Positions 56,200 to 64,000 of a stretch of DNA of 64,000 bases are shown here, one piece after another. The notes below the pieces were generated by a model. The model saw only the letters and a list, made by a program, of their open reading frames with translations. It was not told where the DNA came from and made no database searches. Every line of letters starts with the position of its first letter. Position 1 is the first letter of the stretch. Both the position numbers and the translations under genes were made by a program. This DNA is from Oryzias latipes (taxonomy: Eukaryota; Chordata; Actinopteri; Beloniformes; Adrianichthyidae): positions 8,696,950-8,760,949 of the forward strand of contig NC_019872.2 in assembly GCF_002234675.1 (NCBI RefSeq), written 5' to 3'.

Positions 56200-58690
56200 A
56201 GCTGATTAAACGTCATCACGTCAGACGCACGCACACTGCTCAGCCCCGAGTCTGCCCTGTCAGGCACTGCAATGAAATCTATATTAATATGAAAACAAAA
56301 GTAGGTCATATGCATTTAAAAACATCGTTTAAAAACTTTTAAAAATGAATTGTTAACATATTGTTTATATTTAAAGAAATATGTACTCAAGAAAATATTT
56401 GTGTTAGAGGGAGTAAAAAAACAAGTGTTTTTATTATTATCATTATTTTGGGTTAGATTATAATGCTTGAATTTATTTACAAAGAAAAACAAAACAAACT
56501 GACAAAAACAAAACACTGGATATAAAATTTCAATTGATTCAAACCGGAAGCACACGTGACAAAATTGAAAAAGGTATTTCTCAACTCAAACCACTAGATG
56601 GCAGCATAGTCTTGGATTATCTGTTTGTTTGTTGGAACGTAATTCTATTTCTGTCAGATTTTTAAAGCAACACTTCTGACAAAAGGACTTTATACAAACA
56701 ACTTGTTTCAAAACAGTGCATAATTGTGTAGCATTTGAAAAAAATACACATTTATTATTTTAAGTTTATTTAACTTTTATTTATCCCGGGAGGACAGATT
56801 AAAAACAACATTCTTATTTACAACTGACGACTGACAAAAGGCAAGACCTTTTGAGAAAGAAGGATAGAGGTTACAAGAAGAAGAAAAAGAAATTGTATAT
56901 AATTAGTAGGAAAAAAACCCAATCAAAAAATATTAAACCTCTAAATCATTGTGGACTTTATTTAGGAATGCATTCTGTTTTTCTAACAGTACTTTGAATA
57001 TTTTGTTTAATCGTGTCATATGCTTCAACAATTATGATAAAAAATATCAACTAAGAAAGTTATTGGTGCCTATACTTGACTTTTTATTTTTTATTTTTAA
57101 ACAGTTGAAAATTTTTCCAATTAAAATTTTCCAATTCAAAATTGTCATATAATTGTTTTCCTTTTGAATTAATATTTTATTTCTTTTTTATTCAGGTAAA
57201 TTGTACATTATGTTCATGAGCCAAACACATCGACCCCATGCCTCTGCTCTCTCTGCTGCTTCCCCAGACAGTCATTGCTATGGTAAATGTGTCTCCAAAG
57301 ACAAAGCATACAGAAACCATTACCATGGTGATGGCTTGAGACTGAGGCCTCCTGAAAACACTGCACAGAGGAAGGAAAAGGAAAACGAATGAATACCTGC
57401 TTATGTTTAATAACAATGGTTCATTGTGGAACCAAATTTTACAAAAAAAGAGGACAAGAATTGCTATGACAACAACATGGAGAACGTTTCTAAAAAAAAG
57501 TAAAGGGCACAGTAGGTATTCCAAAATGTGCTTAAATCTCTGCTTCACTTTTTGATTCTGCTTTTCCCCACACATTGCTATCTGATCTGAGCTTTCCTTC
57601 AATTTATTTATCATTTTTATTTAGGCCCATATACGTGATGCATCCGACTTTCATTCCTACATTTAAGATTTAAGGCACAGTTAACAGAAAAGCTGTTTAG
57701 GTTTATCAATCTAAACGATTATTGGCCCAGTGACACTTTGCCTTGCAAAAAATGCATTCAGTCTTAAAGTGCTGGGGCTATTTGGGGAAAAACATTAACT
57801 GTTTGGATTATCTTTTGATAAAATGCACCCTGGTACTTTGTTGAATGTTTTGAACTTAGTAATTTTTTATGTCAATAAGACAAATTTTTAGCCAACCAGT
57901 AATTTATAATGTGAGTGTTTGTATCTAATTTACTAGAAAGCTTTGTTTTGAAGCTCACCTGCTTTCCATTTCCTGATTTCAAATGATTGTCAGATATTAT
58001 TTATTGTCTATTAACATTTATTAAATACTTTACAGAGATTAGTTTATGTGATGGCAGCGCACACTTACACATCCACAGCAAAATGGTCGTAAACTTTCAC
58101 GCACTGCACACCTTATTTTAGTTTCACAAGATTAGAATTTCAGACTCTTTATTTGTATTTTTCCATGAATGCTCACATATAAGACTGAGCGCTTTTTACA
58201 CCCCCCACTCACATGCTTGTCTGCTATTTTTAATCTTTTACGGTTTCTTCGGTTTATCTCTCATATCAGTATTAGCATAGGTTTTTACGGATATAAATGG
58301 TTTTTTAGCTCATTAAGTCATAAACTTGAACAAGCTCTTTGATAAGAGCCGCAGATACATTAAAATGGGAAGGAGGCAGACAGAAGTGAATGACATCCAC
58401 GTTTGAACATTGCTTTGTACAGCACTTTTTTTTGCTTTTATGACAGACTTTCTGTTGTGTTGCAACCATGGTGTAGGCATGTCTAAAATGGCTGAAAGTA
58501 TTTTTTCAGTTTTTATTAAGTATTAGTCTTGGTTCAGTCATTGGAAGTAATCTGAAATTTGCAATCTGTCATGAAGGTGGAAAACATTCATGCTTTTTTT
58601 GAACAATTATTCAAGACATTCTGGAGTCAAAACCACTTGGGTGGAAAAAACAGGATTAATACAGTAGCATGGCAATACTCTTTGAGGGTT
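56200..58690. other. AT-rich non-coding region upstream of abhd11
   Basis: The first ~100 bp beyond 56071 are the probable abhd11 promoter (GC-rich, about 56080-56260). Beyond it I see only A/T-rich sequence and repeat fragments. No exon is supported. Confidence 0.5.
56740..56840 (+). repeat. Fish interspersed repeat fragment
   Basis: AACTTTTATTTATCCCGGGA, GGACAGATTAAAAACAACA and TTCTTATTTACAACTGACGA resemble a common fish repeat of the form 'TTATCCAGG..AGATTAAAA..TTTACAA'. Short and diverged. Confidence 0.45.
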
Positions 58691-58699
58691 GCATTATTA

Positions 58700-59205
58700 G
58701 ACACTAATGGACTTCGTGGATCCAACAGTCCAATGCGATCAGGTGTCTGTCATCCATTGACTGCCAACTCTTCATCCCTCACATAATAGAAAATAGTTAT
58801 ATCTGTAATTCATTAGTCGCAATCAACACAATAATTTGACGCTCATAGAACAAGGCTAAGTCAGGGTGACGTGGGCTCATCATACATGATTTTTTTTTCC
58901 ATCCCCCCAAATGGTTAGCGCTCTTGCCACAGCCGGTTCTGAAACAGAACATCAATGGGGGACCTTTCTGTATGGAGTTTGCATGTTCTTCCTGTGCATT
59001 TGTGGGTTTTCTCCGGGGACTCCGGCTTCCTCTCACTGTCCAAAAACATGCTTCATAGGTAAACTGGCTGCTCTAAATTGTTCATAGATATGAATGGGTG
59101 TTTGATTTGTGGCCCTGCTGTCCAGGATGTGCCTTGCCTTCGCCCACACTTGGCCAGGATAGGCTTGGGCAGCCCTGTGACCCCAAAATGGACAAAACAG
59201 GTTTA
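58700..59205 (+). repeat. Interspersed repeat family B, uninterrupted copy
   Basis: It begins CACTAATGGACTTCGTGGA and includes TTCATCCCTCACATAATAG, TAATTCATTAGTCGCAATCA and ATCAATGGGGGACCTTTCTG. It then has the widespread fish block TTTGCATGTTCTTCCTGTGC and TTCTCCGGGGACTCCGGCTT, and ends with a GTGACCCCAAAATGG tail. The same order is found at 61268-62275, so these are two copies of one element. The second half is a widespread fish repeat body; the first half may be specific to this subfamily. Confidence 0.7.
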
Positions 59206-61267
59206 GAAGATGAATGAGTGAACCCCCCCCAAACCCTGCACAGTGTGGGCTTTTCATGTGATAAGTTTTTAATCAAACATGAGAATACTGGACAGTGAGA
59301 GTGTCATTTGTGTCGGCATCCTTCAGGCATCCTGTGGGCACAAAGTAAGTAAGGATAGTAAGGACATATTAAGATCATAGACAACCATGTAAGACTGGCC
59401 GTGCTCATTTGTGTCGACAGGCATGGTTGTAGTGAACACTTAAGACATTTGTAAGTGTAAGTAAGGGAGAAGAATATGAGATGCGTCCTACAGAATTGTC
59501 TTTTTTTTATTGCCCCCCCACTCCAGCCCCGAACCCTGTGCACTGTGCAGAGTCCCTTGCTCACAGCTTTGCTGTTATATATTAGGAAATCAGACAATCA
59601 GAGTTTAGTTGAAGTGGTTGTCCTGTGGGAACTTACATATCACCTGTACACCCTGTGATTGCAGCATTGTGCGCCAGTGTACACCCTCTGTTTTCTCCCA
59701 TTTATTTATTTAATATAGGGACAGCGCATAGTAATAAACATTTCTATCAATATGCCAGAGTTAGCCAAAGGATTATTTTTAATCTGCAGTCCCTGGGTAA
59801 ATGTTAAAATCACCCTAAAAGATCAAAATTACATAACATTGCATACATATATGAAACAATGCATTCAATAAGGTGAATGCTGACAAACAAGCCTCTACTA
59901 TGATGACTAGAAGGCTACGTAAAGGGCACCGTTGGACAGCATGCCCCGTATGTCAAATGCGTTTAACTTTAACGTTATTCTTGCAAATGTTTCACAATAC
60001 ACTTGCCACATGCACGACAATGGTACATTCCATTTTTATGAGGTGGCCACATGAGCCTCAACAAACTGCAAGACACAACTGTGTTCTCCTCAAAATGGCC
60101 TAGACACACAGTCCAGGACAACCCAAAACCTGCAGCACCCCTATTGGATGCATGTGACTTTAGATGGAGACTAACCAAAATTAATACACATAAATGACAA
60201 ATTTGTAAATTAGAAACACTGGAGCAAATTTTTGGAACTTCAATGTGGGGGTATTTTCTTCTTTATTCTCTTTGACTTAAAACCATCCACTTTTTGCTTT
60301 TAATGCTTTCTGTGGTTTTTCTGTCTCTTTGATGTATCAAAGGTAGAATCCAAATAAAGGGAAACAGTTTGGAACTAAATTTTCCAGTTTCTGAAATATA
60401 ATTTAGTTATGCTTGTAGTGACACTCCATTTTGCAAGACTTCACTATCAGGTATGAAGAAAGAATTTCAATGATGTGTGTGCTTTATAGTATCTACTATC
60501 TTACTATAGATTTTAGACTTTGCCCAACAACTTACTTCCAACAAATCAGCAACATGTCAACATCACTTTGACCTTTCTTATTAAAGCATACATTCAAATC
60601 TGACAAATAAGCCTTAAATCCTGCCATTCTGTCATTGTTCTTACTCGTGTTAGTTTATTGTAAAAAGAAAAAAAAGAAAATAAAAAAACAATACATGACT
60701 TCTCTAATATTGGGATTCTGAAAGTCCGGATTAATTAATAATGCAGAGAGACTAATCAAAGAATAAACTAGTTCCTTTCATCTTATTTTGCTACCTGCTT
60801 ATACTTTACAGTTACATATACCTGCTCAACATCACTTAAGACGCAGCTGAATCACAGATAACTTCAAAGAAAACACAGATTTTTTGTTTTAAATATAATT
60901 TAAATACGTTTTTAGAACAATTTTCCTAAACTTGGTAACTTTGGTCTAATCCAGAATGCCATATATAGTAGCACTGCTCAGTAACTGGTTGGTAGATTGA
61001 ATCCTCATCACATAAAATGGGTCACCAATCAGAAAATTTGTGGCCCTGATCAGATTAGATTACAATAAAGCATTGGAGGGCATTTGTACACGAAGAGTGT
61101 GCATGTTGTTGGATTTGAGCAGGTTATCAGTGAAATCTGAATGACTGTTAACTGATAGTCACCTTTAGTGAGGTTTTTCCAAGTAAAGACTAAAACGTGT
61201 CTAGGATGTCTGAAACACTCACGTGACGGCAGCACTTTCTGATTTTTTGAACTAGGATATAAACTCA

Positions 61268-62275
61268 GACATTAATGGACTTCGTGGATCCAACAGTCCA
61301 ATGCGATTAGGTGTCTGTCATCCATTGACAGCCAACGCTTCATCCCTGTCATGATTGGTCTAACTTGACAGACCCAGATGCTGGAACCCGGAAGAAACTG
61401 AGGAGGCGAGAGGTAAGTATGAGAGATTTAATTATAGGTAAGTAGTAGTTGTTCGTAGGCTTGACAGGATGAGTCCGAGGGACTGAGTTTGAGTCCTTGG
61501 CTTGAAGGTTCAGCGCGGCTGGAGGGATTTGGCAGGAGGATTTCCAGAGCGGTGAGGCAGAAGGCAGGCGGCTTGACGTGGGATCAGAGTTGACCATGGA
61601 AACCAGGTAAGTACCCTAGGACGAGTTACCCTGTGGGCGAGGCATGGTAAGATTAGCGAGAACAAACGACATGAAACAAGAGAATAAACTTGAACAGACT
61701 AAGCACCATTGAGGAACAACGAACTGGCGTTGAATACTGGTGGTGGATCTCCTTAAGAAGCGGTTGTTGATGAGATGAGTGGAGTCAGCTGGTCACGTCC
61801 GGAGAGAGCAGAGGAGTAGGGGGGAGGAGTCTGACAGAGGCACCATGACAATCCCTCACCTAATAGAAAATATTTATATCTGTAATTCATTAGTCGCAAT
61901 CAACACAATAATTTGACGCTCATAGAACAATAAGTAAGCGGGACGTGGGCTCATCATACATGATTTTTTTTTCACCCCCCCCCAAATGGTTAGTGCTCTT
62001 GCATCACACCAAGAAGGCCCCTGAAACAGAACATCAATGGGGGACCTTTCTGTGTGGCATTTGCATGTTCTTCCTGTGCATTTGTGGGTTTTCACCGGGG
62101 ACTCCGGCTTCCTCCCACCGTCCAAAAGCAGGCTTCATAGGTTAATTAGCTTCTCTAAATTGTTCATAGATATGAATGGGAGTGTGAATGGGAGTGTGAA
62201 TGGGTGTGTGATTTATATTTGTGGCCCTGCGACAGACAGGCAACCTGTCCAGGATGTCCCCTGCCTTCGCCCACA
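61268..62275 (+). repeat. Interspersed repeat family B, copy split by an LTR insertion
   Basis: Same words in the same order as 58700-59205, interrupted at 61347-61850. The two copies differ by scattered substitutions and by the ends after TTCGCCCACA. Both are on the plus strand and about 2.5 kb apart. Confidence 0.7.
61347..61850 (+). mobile_element. Probable solo LTR (fossil), 504 bp
   Basis: The element starts TGTCATG and ends CATGACA, so it has TG...CA ends within a short inverted repeat. It is flanked by the direct repeat ATCCC (61342-61346 and 61851-61855), and the undisturbed sister repeat near 58770 has ATCCC once. A 5-bp duplication with TG/CA ends suits a Ty3/gypsy-like or retrovirus-like LTR left after recombination. 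No internal genes are present. It is younger than the repeat it sits in. A non-autonomous DNA element with 5-bp duplication is the main alternative. Confidence 0.62.
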
Positions 62276-62516
62276 AGTGGTATACGGTTGGGGGACATTC
62301 AATAGTCAACTGTCCAGTATATCTATATATGCATGTGGACATGTTATAATTTTTTTGGAAATAAGTTATATTTATTTGTAAAAAAAAGAAGAAGAAAACA
62401 ACAAGAAAAAAACTTAATTGAAAAAAAGAAGCCTGAAGTATGTTGAGCCAAAAGACCAGTTTGTTCCACCCGGCTCAGTATGAAAAGCAAAGCAGGATAT
62501 GATCAAAAAAAATCTT

Positions 62517-63119
62517 AAAGTCCCACTTCAATCATCTTTTGATCAATTGAAAAAGTGTTCCCACTGGTCTTTTAATAATGATTATGTAGTTTTTAGGCAA
62601 AATCATAATACCTGTATTGTTTTCTAGGAAGTGGTTTCTGCAGAGCGACAGGAGCTCATCAGACATTTGCCTCTGAGGTGAGACTGTTGACGTGGAAGCA
62701 AGCCTCTACTGATATGCCATCATCTCTTTGTTTACACGCTCTCCTGTGAGCTTACAGCACCTCACAACCCCAAGTTTACATTAGCAATGCAACAAAAATG
62801 GCGAGACAACTCAGAGCTATCCAGTCGTAAAGTTTGAGTCAGACAACAGCTCTGGCAATGAAAATGAAGACAATGGATTTGTCTGCAAGTGGATGCATCA
62901 GAATGGAGTGAAGCAGAGAGCCTTTGGCCCTATCCATTTCAGTTGCTGCATCACAACTGACAGCCGTTTCAAACAGCATTTTTTCATCTGCTCTGATTCA
63001 TCACAATTTAAGTAAAGAAATGCAGTTTAAATTTTATATACTACCTCCATCATGAGAAAAATCCTACAGTAACATGTTAAAAACACCCAAAACACAATTT
63101 TCATTGAAGTGGGTCTATA
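62517..63119 (+). mobile_element. MITE family A copy 4, best-preserved copy (~600 bp)
   Basis: It starts TCCCACTTCAATCATCTTTT and ends ACAATTTTCATTGAAGTGGG, so CCCACTTCAAT forms a terminal inverted repeat of about 11 bp. The interior has CTGCAGAGCGACAGGAGCTC and an acidic coding-like stretch near 62830-62880. The target-site duplication is unclear. This copy defines the family seen also at 8790, 13990, 18288 and 25425. Confidence 0.65.
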
Positions 63120-63169
63120 ACGTGAAAAAGTTTTTGTTGTTGTTTATAAACGAACTTATCTAGGCAGTC

Positions 63170-63260
63170 AAGTGAAAATTGCTCCTTTTTAAAACGTGCC
63201 TCCAGTGGCCTTTTCATGAACTACAACATTTAGTACATCCTTGTTTGCATCACAGTTTTT
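63170..63260 (+). repeat. Dispersed repeat, partner of 35810-35925
   Basis: AAAATTGCTCCTTTTTAAAA, CCAGTGGCCTTTTCATGAAC, then ACATTTAGTACATCCTTGTT. It matches the copy in cct6a intron 7. Confidence 0.5.
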
Positions 63261-63261
63261 C

Positions 63262-63655
63262 TCCATTGGTTTGGCTCATTTATTGAAACAGAAATTATAT
63301 TCTGAAAATTCTAAAATCATTTGGCAAAACAGTCTTACAGTTTAGCACAACTCTATAGCTCACTTGCAAAATCTAATATATCTCCCAAAACTGTTCACTC
63401 ATGCTTCAAAAATAAATTCCTTTCTCATGTAAAGAGTCAGTGCCACCAAAATGGCAAAGATCCTTCTCAACTGCTTTGGCTCATTTCTTGAAGCAGACCG
63501 GACATTCTCAACACTCTTGGTGCTTTTGTCAAAATAATGTGGATGGTTCGGCACAACACCAAATCTCATATCTCTCCCCAAACAATTCACTCATGTGTCA
63601 AAACCAAATTTCCCTCAAATTTAAACAGTCAGTGCCCCCAAAATACTTTGTCCCT
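63262..63655 (+). repeat. Two-unit imperfect tandem repeat (~190 bp units)
   Basis: Unit 1 (from about 63262) and unit 2 (from about 63455) share in order: TTTGGCTCATTT, CTTGAAGCAG/ATTGAAACAG, GGCACAAC/TAGCACAAC, ATATCTC.CCAAA, TTCACTCATG, AAATTTCC/AAATTCC, and CAGTCAGTGCC..CAAAAT. They are diverged, and no protein is encoded. Confidence 0.6.
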
Positions 63656-64000
63656 TTCGCATTGTGTAAGCACTGCAAGTCAAAATGATTAGATGTTTTG
63701 TCACTATGGCAGAGGACCATTGAAATATCCCTCGTGTCCACCTTTCTGTCTTAGCTCAGTCCTTTATTGACAATGGTAACTGTACTGTTTGTGTATAGCT
63801 AACAGAATACAATTTTGTATAAAATGGAAGAAAAGAAAAAGGATTTTAGGGTAAGAGTAGCCTCTTAGGTTTAACAGCACACAGTGCACTCATTCTGCCA
63901 AGGAAATTGTAACCATTATCATTCACACACATAAAGTAACTTTCATACATAAGAGTAAAAAGAAAATGTATACAGCATAATATACTTTGTAATATAAACA

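Overview
This is a piece of a teleost fish nuclear genome, probably a percomorph or related group. The evidence is intron-rich vertebrate genes, short fish-style introns, a 5S-rRNA-derived SINE, a tRNA-derived SINE, PIF/Harbinger and piggyBac-like non-autonomous elements, and vertebrate orthologues recognised exon by exon. I cannot name the species from the sequence. I rebuilt exon structures by hand from splice sites, frame and remembered vertebrate proteins. For the five genes with complete exon sets whose orthologues I know, the coding length divides by three and the protein size fits the family.

Layout. (1) 1-10117, minus strand: elastin (tropoelastin), running off the left edge. A signal-peptide exon and a 2.8 kb intron 1 are followed by alternating small lysine exons and four very large Gly/Pro minisatellite exons (552-876 bp). 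(2) About 10.3-22.7 kb: a gene-poor stretch with dispersed repeats, a tRNA-derived SINE, microsatellites and a few unconvincing small ORFs. (3) 22.7-42.2 kb, plus strand, tightly packed head to tail: mrps17 (mitochondrial ribosomal protein), nipsnap2 (mitochondrial NIPSNAP protein), cct6a (TRiC/CCT zeta chaperonin subunit) and sumf2 (ER-lumen paralogue of the formylglycine-generating enzyme). Two cct6a introns each hold a SNORA15-like H/ACA snoRNA, and a third holds a 5S-derived SINE. The largest sumf2 intron holds a 1.3 kb Harbinger-type element. (4) 44.4-48.8 kb, plus strand: a coiled-coil gene whose C-terminal half matches BICD-family-like cargo adaptors (BICDL/BICDR). (5) 51.7-56.1 kb, minus strand: abhd11, a mitochondrial alpha/beta hydrolase. 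(6) 56.2-64 kb: mostly repeats, including two copies of one ~0.5 kb family, one split by a probable solo LTR with a 5-bp target duplication.

The genes are housekeeping or structural genes that share a neighbourhood rather than a pathway. Three products act in mitochondria (mrps17, nipsnap2, abhd11), one in the cytosol (cct6a), one in the ER (sumf2) and one outside the cell (elastin). The block joins genes that in human lie in 7q11.23 (ELN, ABHD11) and 7p11.2 (MRPS17, NIPSNAP2, CCT6A, SUMF2). I saw no prokaryotic-type system, CRISPR array or obviously new pathway. The most notable points are the duplicated intronic snoRNA, the repeat architecture of elastin, the mixed synteny, and the unusual N-terminus of the BICDL-like gene.
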